Part shown: in pieces, positions 34,784-45,479 of the stretch
Numbering within the stretch: the stretch's first letter is position 1
Layout of the letters: each line of letters opens with the position of its first letter
Source: Nelumbo lutea
Lineage: Eukaryota; Streptophyta; Magnoliopsida; Proteales; Nelumbonaceae
Length of the DNA stretch: 64,000 nucleotides
Assembly (NCBI GenBank): GCA_022828595.1
Contig: JAKGHH010000001.1
Coordinates: 126,058,999-126,122,998, forward strand
Direction of reading: 5' to 3'
Position numbers and translations under genes: made by a program
Notes under the pieces: model-generated
Databases searched by the model: none
What the model was told of the DNA's origin: nothing
What the model saw: only the letters and a program-made list of their open reading frames with translations

Positions 34784-35250
34784 CCTTCTTTTGCTAGTTC
34801 CCCCACAAGAACCCGAAACTCATCTATTTGGGCAACACATCCATGTCTTCTTTCATGGTGAAGTGCAGGAAGTTGGCAATTACATACTTCTTATTATGGC
34901 ATTTTTCAGAGCATACTTATTGTCCAATGCATTCTAGATTTCATAGGCATAATTGTAGGAAGAATAAACATTATACAGTTCATTGGACAAGTAGTTTAGG
35001 ATATGGTTGGTGTAGAGGTGGTCGGTTGTAGTCCTGTGTTCTACAATAACAGAACGGGCTGGATCCTCCATGTTTAATGGGTTCAATTCAGTCAAAGTAA
35101 AGGCTACTCCTAACTGCTCTAAGGCAAAGAACAGGCGTTATCTCCAACACTTGTAGTTGGTTCCATTGAAGGATTCAATCTTAGAGAAATCGGGAACTGT
35201 TGACAGTATCCAGTTTCTCATGAAAGGGTTAGTAGATATAGGTTCCATAA
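34784..35250 (-). pseudogene. CO1 gag N-terminal half
   Basis: The frame starts with ATG near 35,248 (MEPISTNPFMRNW) and shows 'KIESFNGTNYKCWR', the conserved start of Copia gag, and 'FALEQLGVAFTLTE'. At least three stops follow. The frame reaches the GY2 insertion site, where the other half resumes in the same frame at 28,187 after allowing for the 5-bp duplication. The start lies only about 15-20 bases from the LTR, so the leader with the primer site seems lost. Confidence 0.75.
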
Positions 35251-35263
35251 ATGCAATTTTAAG

Positions 35264-36171
35264 AATGTTGTGAAATAACAAAGAAGTCAGAATGTAACTT
35301 ATCAGTAATCGCTTTCCAAAACTAGAACTTGAAGGAGTGTGTTGTTGCAGAATTGCGAAACTGAGAAGTTGTAGAGAGAATGAGGGCTGAGTTGTGCCAC
35401 TTGATCACTCTCCTTAAAACCACATTTTCCCCGTACGGTGCAATCGAGTGATTGCAAATCAGTTGCCAAGATAAAACAGCCCACAGGGCATTGGTAGACG
35501 TATACTCACTTACCAAACCTCCATGAACCACAAAAGGATGATACTTAGATTTTACAGAGAAGAAGACTGTCGAAAATTTTGATGTGTGAAAACTAGGTTG
35601 ACCAACACCCTTTTTATAGATTGGTCTCAGACCCGAATGTACAAAAATGTGTCCTTTCAAACAGGAGCCTCTTCAGAACATTGCGCTTGTTCAAAGAGGC
35701 ACAGAGAGGAAGAGACATGAAAAGAGAAAGAGAAAACATTTAAAAAAATTAAATTTGAAATTCGAACAAACACCTGTTCGAGTAGACATAAAAACATTTA
35801 ATTTGAAATTCAAATCCGGTTAAAAAGCAAATGTGATTCGATGTACCGTGCATACGTACACGTATATGTACACATACCTGCACCCACACTCGTGCCTTCG
35901 CCCACGCCCCGACCCGGCCTGGCCCTACTCGGCATGTGCGTGTGAAAAGCACCCCAACCCCCACTCACATGCATGTAATATATATAGTGCTCTCCTCTTA
36001 TGGGTTCATACCCATAGAGAGAGCAAAACTATAGATATACTCTACTTCCACCCCTTTCTCAAGCAATGTGGGACAAGGAGTTTTCCCATGCACTTAAAAG
36101 TGGGAAGAGGAAAAGACAAAAACAAGAGAGGGAGGAGAGAGATTCTTGAAATTTTGAATCTCCTTCCAATA
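35264..36171 (-). repeat. CO1 5' LTR
   Basis: It aligns with 23,352-24,232 from 'tgttgtgaaataac' to 'ctccttccaata'. Its minus-strand start is TATTGG where the partner has TGTTGG, so the terminal dinucleotide is mutated. The neighbouring bases (tggat) do not match those beside the other LTR. Confidence 0.75.
35978..35996 (-). promoter_or_regulatory. TATA box in CO1 LTR
   Basis: The minus strand reads gagcactatatatattac. The same box occurs in the other LTR near 24,042-24,060. It lies about 180 bases from the LTR start, as expected for a Copia promoter. Confidence 0.5.
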
Positions 36172-36429
36172 TGGATGATTTCAATTAAGTCCTTTGGCAT
36201 CATTAGAACCGATCACAAAGGGGATGAGTGCTAGGGAAAGAGAGGTTGGCAAATGCAGGTTTGAGAAGAGGTGATGGCCTAGATCCTCATTCAAGCTTGT
36301 TCCTGACCAGCAATGGCAAGGTGGCAAGAATAATGTGTCATGAGAGGAGTTGGATAGCTTGATTCCCAAGGTTCTCCCCCAAGGCCTCCCTTCTTACTTC
36401 CTCTCATCCCCTATTTATAATGTCCAAGT
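36172..36429. other. Spacer right of CO1
   Basis: No recognisable gene or repeat. Confidence 0.4.
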
Positions 36430-36990
36430 AGGGATAGTTTGGGTATTTTGAAAAAGTTTAAGGATATGAGAATCTAAAAGTGGTAAAAGTAGGGTATTCT
36501 AGTGAGAGGATGGTTGAGGGGGTACTTTGGATATTTTGTAAAAGTTTAAGAGTAGGAGAGTCCAAAAATGGTAAAAGTTGGGGTATTCTAGTAAGAGGAA
36601 GGTTGATGGGTATTTTGGGTAGGAGGGTCTAGAAATTTGATAAGCATAAGCATTCTAGGGTAAAAGGATACTGAGGGTAGTTTAGCTGTTTTGAAAATTT
36701 TTGGGGGTAGAAGCATCTAAAGGTGGTAAGAATATGGGTACTTTGGAGAGAAAGAGTGTGAGTGAGGGGTATTTTAGGTATTTTGAAGGTTTTTAGGGGT
36801 AAAATAGTCTAAGTGAGGTGAATTCAGGGATATTTTGAGTAGGAAGAAGGATGAAGGGTATTTTGAGAATTCTTTGGGATAAAATAGTCCAAATGGGGTA
36901 AATTTAGTGGTTTCTTGGTAAAAGGAAAGGTGAATGTATTTTGGATATTTTAAGGGTTCTTGGGGATATTTTAGATAAAAGTTTTAAAAA
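36430..36990. repeat. Degenerate minisatellite
   Basis: A motif 'gggtattttg(g)....tttaaggg' recurs about seven times, near 36,432, 36,528, 36,607, 36,682, 36,774, 36,856 and 36,943, with spacing of about 75-96 bases. Units also share 'gggta....gg.gaagg.tga.gg'. The strand is strongly biased to G, T and A. Divergence between units is high. Confidence 0.6.
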
Positions 36991-38129
36991 GGGAATATTC
37001 TCATCTAAGGGTTTGACAGATTTAGGTGGCCAAGATTGCCTCTAGAGAGGTTATTGTGTTAGTGGTAGACCACAGGAAAGTTATGCATGCCAATGACAAG
37101 TCTTGCCTAATTTGAAGGCAAGAGAGGGAGTTTCTAGGTGACTCAAACTCGTTGGCAGGCTCCAATAGGTCTAAAGAAACTTGTATTTAGGAGATTCATG
37201 AGATTATGGCTCTTGATCAATGATAAGAGTTAGAAAAGAATTTGCTTTGATTGAGGGAAAACGAAGATTTTTAAGGCAAAATTTGATAGGTAAGGATTTT
37301 AGGGTACTTAGAGTCTTTTGGTAACGTCCGCTAAGTTAAATGAGGTGTCCGTATAAGAGATTTATAGTTTAAGGGAGAGACGTGTTCAATTTTGGATGCT
37401 GACATCGGGTTAGATTAAAGTTTAGGTTAGGGGTGAGTTAGGGTTGAAGAGTATGAACTTGACATAAATTGAATTAAAGTTTGGTGCATTTTTTAAAATT
37501 TAAATATTTATACTATAAAGTAGATACTTGCCTTGATTTTGATGCGCACTTGATGTTACAACTAATATAAATATGTATCTATGCATATAAGTACTTATGT
37601 ATAATGTATATTAACTATTCGTGCATGTATGTATGTGCAACTATGCATCTATAAATGTATACATCTACACATTTTTATTATTTTTTCACTAAAAGTATTT
37701 ATATATCTATCTGTACATACATGTATATTGTATGTCAAAAACTTTTAAGTTTAAAGGCTATACATACATGTTGTTTTACAGATAGTAACACTAATATTGA
37801 ATTAACATGAACCTTAGAGTCTAGGGAAATAATACATTTAGAAAAAAGTAGAGAAGTTGGTCAACCTAAGACTAATGGAAGCCAACTTAATGCTGACATA
37901 ACCCAACCTGATCATAACCCAATCCAAAATTTTAGGCTTGGGTGGGGGTTCAACAACTCAGATTGGGTTAGGGTTGACCTGAACCGCCTGACCTAACCCA
38001 GCTCAACTTGCACCCTTAGCCATGGTCCTCCTACCCAAAAAATTGTGGCTTTTTTGGGGAAGCAAACATGGTGGCACATCTGCTCACCCACTTGGCCATC
38101 TCTCAATTATCTAAATTCTCTCTCGGGGC
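36991..38129. other. AT-rich spacer
   Basis: Holds 'gtatgtatgt'-like runs near 37,560-37,760 and near 37,870-38,020 a repeat end rich in 'taaccca' (right end 'caacttgcacccttag'), probably a decayed MITE whose left end I cannot fix. No gene is seen. Confidence 0.45.
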
Positions 38130-38465
38130 CTTGTTTGCTTTTTGGTAAGTTAATTATTAGATAAATGCATTTATCCAGGTACGTGTTTCCAGGAAAGATT
38201 TACTAAATGCATTTACCCATGTTTCTTTTTTTTTTCCATATAAATAAGGCAATGACCATTTTAGTCATAAAAATCCATTATTAAAAGGGGTATTTTTGTA
38301 TTCAAGTGTTGAAAACTTTCCTCTTCAAGTGGAAAAGTTATTTACCCACCTAAGAGGTATTCACTAATTACCTGACAAATGATACATATGAAAAGAAACT
38401 TTTCCTATTCCCCACATAAATCTGAAAAAATAATATGGATTTCTTAGTTAATGGGATTTTGTGAA
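38130..38465. mobile_element. MITE-like repeat, copy 2 (inverted)
   Basis: Reverse complement of 5,097-5,475, sharing 'ggcaatgaccatttta', 'aaaagttatttacccaccta' and 'ccccacataaatctgaaaaa'. It lacks the last 30 or so bases of copy 1, so it is slightly truncated on its right. Confidence 0.55.
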
Positions 38466-38910
38466 TTAAATCAATATATCTTGTGTATTCATTAACACAC
38501 ACGTCTACATTCTCATAAACTTATTACTACCCAATTTTATATATATAAACGAATTACCCATTCTCATCCTCATTTGAGATGTTTCACATTACCCACGATT
38601 AATCTCAAAATTAGGTAAAAATGATTTTAAAAGAACACCAAGAAGGTACTGTTTTGGGGGCACTAAATAAATACAGTTCCAGTAGTTAATTAAGAAATAA
38701 GAAATTACATGCAGCTCTCCTTGAATCAGCTTCATTATTAAATAATGACCCAACAATAAAACCTTCCAAATTACCAATTAATTACGCATATATAATAAAA
38801 GATAACAACTGCTTTTCCTTCGCCTTTTATATATATAATATATATACTATTTTTTGGTTTCATGCCTTCACGGGGCTGTACACCCATTTCAATGAGATAG
38901 TTGAAACCTT
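38466..38910. other. AT-rich spacer
   Basis: No gene seen. Short (AT)n runs lie near 38,530-38,560 and 38,828-38,850. Confidence 0.45.
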
Positions 38911-40325
38911 CTACCAGTTCTCTAATGGGTATCGATGGGAGCAATCAGTCCATGGATTTTCAGCTTCTTCGCACGAATCACGCAGCGACTTCCAGACGAC
39001 GCTGCACACCTTGAACCCCGTCCCGAACGCCAGCATCCACAGCTTATCACCTTTCTTCAGCCTCTGTTTCGCATCAAAATATGCCAGCTCGTAGAACACC
39101 AGAGTACCAGACGTGTTTCCGAATCGGTGCAGACACATCCGAGCCGGCTCTGTCAACTCGTCGCTGAGTCTTAGCACTCGTGACACCTGTTCTATCACAG
39201 CCTCCCCACCCGTATGGATACAGATGTGATCAAATGCCTTTGTGAAGTCAGGTACATTTGGCTTCGACTCCCGTTGGATAACGTAAACATTACGATCGAG
39301 TACGCGTACAAACGAGTTGACTCACTGGGAGAACTCGTGGTGCAAGCGACCGGATGTGCTTCACGCAAGCCAACGCCAGCAACTCGAACCAGGTCCTTTT
39401 TGAGTGCTACCCCGGGATTACCAGCCTCATCTTCGAGTTGAAACGCTGCTGTGTAAGCGCTATCATCGGCTCCATGATGAGTCCTGAGCGAGTTGACGAG
39501 TTCCATCTTGGCGACCGCGCGGCAGCTTGAATCGTTCGTGATCATCGCGGCAGCGCAACCGACACGGAAGATGCAGTTGCTGATGAGCATGGAGCGATCG
39601 TCGCCGAAATACCAGCTCAAGCTGATGCTCTCGATGACGACAACGAGTGCATATCTATACGTCTGCTGCTTTTCAAGAGCTTCGCGGCCATATCGATGGA
39701 AATGACGCCTGAGCTACAACCCATACCAGAGAGGTTGAATGTTCTAACGTCTGGTCTTAGTTTGTAATGGTTCACAACAAGCGACGAGAGGGAAGGGGCC
39801 GGAGCAAACATGCTGGAAAAGACGATTACGGTGTCGATCAGTTGTGGGTCGATCTTGGTTTTGGAGAGGAGTGAATCAACGCATGAGAAGATTCCTTCCA
39901 TGGCTTCTTCAATGGCGGATTGTAGCTTCACTCCGCTCTCTGTTTGAAAGGCGATGGGGCTGGGTAAGTAGGTTTCATCACCTAGGCCAGACTTATTACA
40001 AGATGCCCATCATGAAGTCTTCGCTTTTGGAGGAGAAGCGTTGAGTCCGGCGAACAAGATACAGGCACGCTTCTAAACTGAACTTACGGGTCGAAGTCAG
40101 GTTTAAAGCAGGCGTAGTCTAACATTAGAACTGGGAATGGACGAGTGTAGAAGTAGTAGAGAATGGAGATGAGCAGGCAGACGGGCAACGAAAGCGAGAC
40201 TGTGGGGGTTGTGGGAGTGGAAGCTGAATGAGGTGAGCCAATGGGGTCTGGAATAGGAGGGTTAAGAAGAAAGCAGTGGCAAAGGAAGCCTGGAGTAGTT
40301 GGACATAGGTGAGGTTTCTCATCAT
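38911..40325 (-). pseudogene. 3-ketoacyl-CoA synthase pseudogene, copy B
   Basis: This is the same gene type as copy A, with the start at 40,325 (MMRNLTYVQLLQ) and stop at 38,911. It keeps the active-site block 'NLSGMGCSSGVIS', 'RTHHGADD' and 'LHRFGNTSG', but at least six lesions break it. They are a two-base insertion near 40,215-40,235, an extra base near 40,088 giving an early stop, an extra A near 40,008, a one-base loss near 39,658, shifts near 39,360 and 39,318, and a missing G near 39,272. The last third is almost identical to copy A, whereas the first two thirds are more diverged. It is certainly non-functional. Confidence 0.9.
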
Positions 40326-40526
40326 GTTTGGTTTGCTTGGAGTCGCTGAGGGGTAGTGCAGATATATATGAAGAGGAGAGTACAGGAGAGATGAATGGTC
40401 CTTCACTTCTGGTCTGCAGACTGAAGAGGATGGAACAGGAAGGAAGAAATGGGTTGTGTAGGTGGAGGTCAGTTCAGCTCTAGCCTCCGAGCCTCCTGTC
40501 TGCCTTGGAGAGAAAGGTTTGCTAAT

Positions 40527-40539
40527 GTTTTTTATAGCC
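40527..40539 (-). promoter_or_regulatory. TATA box of KCS copy B
   Basis: The minus strand reads ggctataaaaaac about 200 bases before the ATG, at the place matching the TATA box of copy A. Confidence 0.45.
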
Positions 40540-40570
40540 GCTGTAGATAGAGATATTGAAGAAGCATTCA

Positions 40571-40795
40571 ACGTTTACAGCTTGATCTTTTTTTTTTTTT
40601 TGGGGGGGGGGGGGGGGGTTTTGCTAATAGATCAACTTGCAAGACTGAGAGAGAGAGAGATTTAATGAATAGGGAAGGTCTTACGTTTACAGCTTGATCT
40701 TTTCTTTTTTGGGTTTTTTTTCCTAATAGATCAACTTGCAAGACTGAGAGAGAGAGAGATTAAATGAATGGGGAAGGTCTTTATAGTGGATCTTT
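40571..40795. repeat. Tandem duplication upstream of KCS copy B
   Basis: Two units start 'acgtttacagcttgatctt' at 40,571 and 40,683 (period 112) and both contain 'aatagatcaacttgcaagac' and 'tgagagagagagagatt'. The first unit carries 14 T followed by 17 G (40,588-40,618), where the second has only GGG. Confidence 0.75.
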
Positions 40796-40799
40796 CATT

Positions 40800-41195
40800 G
40801 TCTCCGTCCTGCCAACTTGCCATCTGCTGTGTAAACGGGGTTTTACTCACTTTTCCTACCCACTTCTCTGCTATCTGGTATCTTATCTAATCCAAAATGA
40901 CAGGCAATTAATTGAATGGTCACTCGGCGTCCCTCCAAATATCGAGGTGAAGGATCAAAACCTTGTAATGGTCACTCGGCGTTCCTCCATATTTGGAGGC
41001 GTCGGATCAAACCCCAAGGTCAATGGGACCTCATCACTTGCACGTCTCTTAGATCTAGTGGGTCGGGTCTATCTGTCAGATCCGAACCAAACCAATTATG
41101 TCAGATCCGAACCAAACCAATTCTATCTTTGTTTTTTGATATATTTTTTTTTTATAAATATTTGGATTCGGATCAGTTATTGCTGCTCCAAATCA

Positions 41196-41235
<40 letters not shown>

Positions 41236-41489
41236 ATCAACAATGTATACATATATATATAATCAATAATGTACAGGTCTCTCCTGATCTTTTTATAATT
41301 TTTGTTACATTTTATATTTAAAATATAAATTTCATAGGTAGTATATATATAAAAAACAATTAAATAGTTTACTATCTCGATTATTGATTGGTTAGTTTCT
41401 AGGTTTATTTTATAAAAGTCGTCAATAATCGATTCGGGAGTGATCCACCCTTTGTAGAACCAGACCCGATTGATTGACTTCTCTACTAT
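40800..41489. repeat. Spacer with short direct repeats and (AT)n
   Basis: 'aatggtcactcggcgt' followed by 'cctccaaatat'-like sequence occurs twice, near 40,914 and 40,968. 'tgtcagatccgaaccaaacc' occurs twice, near 41,076 and 41,100. An (AT)n tract lies at 41,197-41,234. No gene is seen. Confidence 0.6.
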
Positions 41490-41772
41490 CACCAACCCCT
41501 TAATGATGTGTGTTGGTGTAAAATATGGAGTCGAGGGCAATAATATAATTTCCAATGTTAGAGGCCAACGGAGGAGTCCCTTTTTGTAGTCGGAGTTGCC
41601 TAAGACTGAGAGGAGGAGTTTGGAGCAAGTGGTGTCGGTTGGTAGTGGTTGGTGATGGGTGGTTAGGATACGTCTGACCGACGCCATGTGTTATGGTCTG
41701 CGGGATAGCTGTGATGCATTCGACCAATGCCACGTGCCAAGATCTATGGGTCGGCCGAATACCACTATATCA
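41490..41772 (-). repeat. GY3 3' LTR (left limit uncertain)
   Basis: The right limit is 'actatatca', directly followed by a plus-strand 'cttgcccccgctctcgagac', which is a minus-strand polypurine tract. I could not place the left end. 'tgtgttggtgtaaaatatgg' near 41,508 is one candidate. No second LTR is available for comparison. Confidence 0.45.
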
Positions 41773-42335
41773 CTTGCCCCCGCTCTCGAGACCATAGCGG
41801 TCGAGGTTGTTTGGCACATTGCGTTGAGGTCTCGACTACGATCGAAGAGAGTATAGTGTACTTGCGTGGAGGCGTTGGCCTCGAATGCAAAGCTCTTCTT
41901 AGGGGTTGTGCGACAATTGCTCCTCTGCTCTCCCTTTGCATCAGTAAAGGACCACCTTGGGCCGAGGGTTTGTAACCGTGGCCTGTGCGGGCATAGGCTA
42001 TCTGCATCCATTGTCCGTGCCTTGCATGGGTGTTAACGTCACCCATCTTATGATCATACACAGGACGAGCGTCACATGTCTATACGTAGGACAAGCGTTG
42101 CATGTTCGTATGTAGGACAAGTGTCGAAGTCAACTGGATGATGTCGTGCACGAGACGGTGCGGGGAGGGCATCCGGTTTGGCATATCCTTGAGCCGGAGT
42201 TGATGGGAGAAATGACCCTGTCTCTTGGCATCATTTCGTCTCTCGAGGTCAGTGCCACGTGGAATCCATTGGTTCGGGTTGTCAAGTCAGCAAGTCCACG
42301 GCCATTGGATCAATTGGATCTGAGCCATACATTTT

Positions 42336-42346
42336 GCTTTAAATAG
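42336..42346 (+). promoter_or_regulatory. Plus-strand TATA box of the GY3 antisense unit
   Basis: 'gctttaaatagggagggtgg' lies about 140 bases before the ATG of the antisense frame at 42,484. It parallels the box in GY2. Confidence 0.45.
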
Positions 42347-42483
42347 GGAGGGTGGTTAAGCAACTCCCCATTTGCTCAAAACCTTCTGCCTAGGAGCTAC
42401 TAAGGACACCTCGGCTATCAACAACCAATTCCTTTAAACTTTTTTTAACAAACATATTTAGGTAAAGGATTCCTGTCCTCAAC

Positions 42484-44540
42484 ATGTCGGCCTCGAATTT
42501 GGGTTGTGAGGAGTATAACCTTCCTAACTGGAGTACTCCTAGCAGCACTCCTAGTAGTGATGGGAGTGATAATAGTGACTCCAATAGCTCCTCTCAGATG
42601 TCTAGCACCCAAGTGCTGAGGGAGAGAATCGCATTTCACGGGGCTGAGCGTGATAAATAGAGTGTAGGCTCTGCTAATGAGAGCATCGATTCCACGTAGT
42701 TGAGGGCTGATGTCCTAGGGAATATTCTTGTGCACCTTGATGTGATGGATGTGGAACATGCCGAGGAGCCTACAACTAAGGAGTAGGCCGAGGTTGAGCG
42801 TTGAGGTGTGATGTTGGGATGCTCCCTCACTCTGACTTTGACAGTACTCTCGGCAGGGTGCAAGTTAGCGCGTTGGCTAAGAGGTACCACATTTCGAGGG
42901 ACTATAGGATTAGAGTACCTTGCGTGGGTGACAGGCCATGGCTTGCTCTTGAAAGGGAGGTGTACGTCCACGAGCATTTCCTTCACTTCGGACTGTGGTT
43001 TCCCTTGCACTCCTTATCCCCAAGATCCTGACCCATTACAACCTCACCCTTAGCCAACTCACCCCCAATGTTGTTAGGACGATAGTGATCGTATTGGTGA
43101 TGGCTCATCTCCGAGAGGTGACAGTAACACTAAATATATTTCAATGTTTTGTTCGCACTAAGGAATCACCCTAACGAGGAAGGCTTGTTTTACTTCTAAG
43201 GCTAGTAGCAAAGGGTGGTGGACAACCATCGTTTGTCCACAACTAGAAGAAATTCTTCTTCGTGAGTTGCTTCGACGGTTGGTCCTTTCGATCTGATTGG
43301 GAGAGATCAGATACATTGATCGAGAGGATAAAGCCACATAGTAGTGATGAGGAGAAGGCCGTGATGACTCAGCTTCGGTTGGGCGGGATGATTCACGCCG
43401 GATTCTTGGTGAAGGAGGAGGAGGCCTTGGTTATGGCCAACCTTAGTCTTGCCCCCTCAGTATGGACGCTCCACTATTTGCTAGTTGTAAAGTTGCTTGA
43501 GTTTTTTTGGCATTTTTCTAACTCGTTTGCTTCTCTTGTTCGCAAAAATGGAGAGCGACAAGAAGGTGAAATTGCTCGCAGTAGTGTTAAAGGGAGTTGT
43601 CTAGAAGAAATCTCCAAGAGCACGCCTCAGCGTCAGCCGGAAGAGGGCGCTACAAGACAATAGGTCAAGGCCGAGGAGGCTTGTAGGAAGACGCAAGTAC
43701 AGAAGCGCCCTGCTGAAATGATCTGAGATCCTCAGGCGAAAAGGCTTTAGCTGGACGAGTAGCGTTAGCTTGAGGGACTTTGGGTGGGTCACATCAGGCA
43801 GAGCCTCGGTCATTTAATCTGTGGGACAACGAACCGATCATTCCTTATCAATCCCAAGTGTTGGCTGACAGCTAGCGGTCGACATGGTCCTCCTTAGGGA
43901 CACCGCTAGTCTTGGACTCAGTATTCGGTGGACTTGGTCTAGGACATTTTTGGACAAGTCCGCTAAGGTATGTGTATACTTCTTGGAGTCTGTTGCGTTG
44001 TTGAGGTCTTCTTGGCAGTATGTGATGAATTTTTTCCTTTCTTATATGTAGATGGTCTCTTGGTTGGTTGACCTTTGTGACAAGGTCGAGGTGATGATTC
44101 AGCAGCTTTGGCGGGTGCAAGAGGAGATCAAGCGTCTAAAGCAACAAGCGGTTGAGGCCCAATCTAGTTGAGAGGCGGCCAAGAGCTAGGTACGTGACTA
44201 GAACGAGCATTGCAAGAAGGTCGAGGCGACCAATAACAAAGAGCTTGTGAAGGAGTTGAAGTCCTCCTTGGCTTCAATGGAGCTGCATCTTGAGGAGTTG
44301 GCCATGAAGGTAGTTGAAAAATACAAGGCCTCAGAGGAACATGAGACAGACCTGACATCGTTTGCTTCCAAGCTTACCTTGAGGGTTTTGAGGACTGCAA
44401 GGCCCAGGTGATGAAGGACCTTCCGAGCTTCAACATAAGCGAGTTGGATCCGTTCGCTAATGAAGCTAGCCGAGTAGTAGATATACTAGGAACGAACGAC
44501 AACCTAGTCACCAATGTCACTGCCCAGGCCACCACTTAGA
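42484..44540 (+). pseudogene. GY3 antisense frame (Transposase_28-like, broken)
   Basis: It starts 'MSASNLGCEEYNLPNWS' with a Ser-rich N-terminus. At 42,801-43,031 it shows 'REVYVHEHFLHFGLWFPLH', continuing in other frames with a Transposase_28-like block to about 43,330. The C-terminal part, about 44,050-44,535, is coiled-coil-like and contains 'GFEDCKAQVMKDLPSF'. Many stops and frame changes are present. Position and order match the GY2 frame. The function is not known. Confidence 0.55.
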
Positions 44541-45400
44541 CTGGAGTGGGCCAATAAAATTGTTTTCTTGTTTTCTTTTGTTTGGGCCTGTGTTCCCTTG
44601 ATATTTGTAAATTTTTATTTTTCTTCTTTTTTTGTAAGGGGATGACGCCTCCCTCATAAGAGCCATTTTTCTTGTAAAGACACTTGAGTGAATACAACCT
44701 GAGTTTCTTACCAAGGATGTTCTTCCTTCTTTTATTTTCTTCTTTTTGCTTTGTGGTAGGGATCGATGCCTCCCCTCGAAGAGGCATCTTTGTAAAGAAA
44801 CTTGCCATAGTAATCATTTACCTCAAAATGTCTTTTACTTAGTCTTTTTGTGAGGACGTTCCGTATTAGAGTCCTTTAGGTAGATGCTGACACCACGAGT
44901 CGTTCTTTACTTAGTCTTGGAGCTCTTCGCCTTAGTGAAAAAGATGGAAGTCGATTGTGGCTGAGGCCAACATTATGCTCAGCACATCATCGCATAGGGG
45001 CTTTGTGGCCGAGGTCACAAGTGGTTGCCTTATTAGAGAATTGTTGTTTACTTATTGTTTGTCGTGTGTTTTTTTTAAAGTCATTAGCCGGTGTCGGATT
45101 GTTGGCCTCCAAAGACTCGCTTCTTTAAGGGTCTTTGAGGTCGAGGTTGGGGTCATGGCCTAACTTATCAACAGTAGCTAAGGTCCCAGAAGCCCTTGCC
45201 TTAGTCATAGAAAGTGAAAAGGTAGCTTGGTGTATGACTCACAAGGTGTCATATGCCTTGGGGCCGAGGTCTAGTCTGAGCGTATAACCTTAAAGAAGGT
45301 TGTATGCTGCAATCGGCCAGCTGAGAGTTCCTAGCCGTTGGAGGGAATGGGAATGTTTACACACAAAAAAAAGAGATCCAAGGTGAGAGGAACTTTTAAC
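44541..45400 (-). other. GY3 3' non-coding region
   Basis: It contains a diverged duplication ('gatgacgcctccctcataagag' and 'gatcgatgcctcccctcgaaga'-like strings near 44,641 and 44,761) and several 'ggccgaggtc' words. No gene is seen. Confidence 0.45.
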
Positions 45401-45479
45401 TTTTCATTCAGAATTTTTCACTAAGGTATTTACAACTCTGTTGATAATACATTCGGAGATTCTCAGAGTTCTAAGTGCG

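Larger units (their letters stand above)
23352..36171 (-). mobile_element. CO1: old Ty1/Copia element, host of GY2
   Basis: Two matching LTR-like segments (23,352-24,232 and about 35,264-36,171) flank, on the minus strand, gag, integrase, reverse transcriptase and RNase H in that order, which is the Copia order. The gag gene is split by GY2 (28,189-34,783). I find no tRNA-iMet primer site next to the right LTR and no matching target duplication. All domains carry stops and the LTRs differ at many positions, so the copy is old. Confidence 0.8.

Noticed and set aside
37426..38020. Possible MITE with 'ttaggggtgagttagg' and 'caacttgcacccttag' ends
   Set aside because: The two ends pair too weakly and no flanking duplication could be found, so it is mentioned only as spacer content.
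39214..39441. Plus-strand open frames over the KCS copies
   Set aside because: They are shadows of the GC-rich KCS sequence and have no domain.
40764..41321. 185-codon plus-strand frame
   Set aside because: It runs through direct repeats and an (AT)n tract and ends in Tyr/Ile repeats. It is not a real protein.
41193..41687. 164-codon minus-strand frame
   Set aside because: Its C-terminal half is the translated (AT)n tract, and the rest lies in GY3 LTR or flank.
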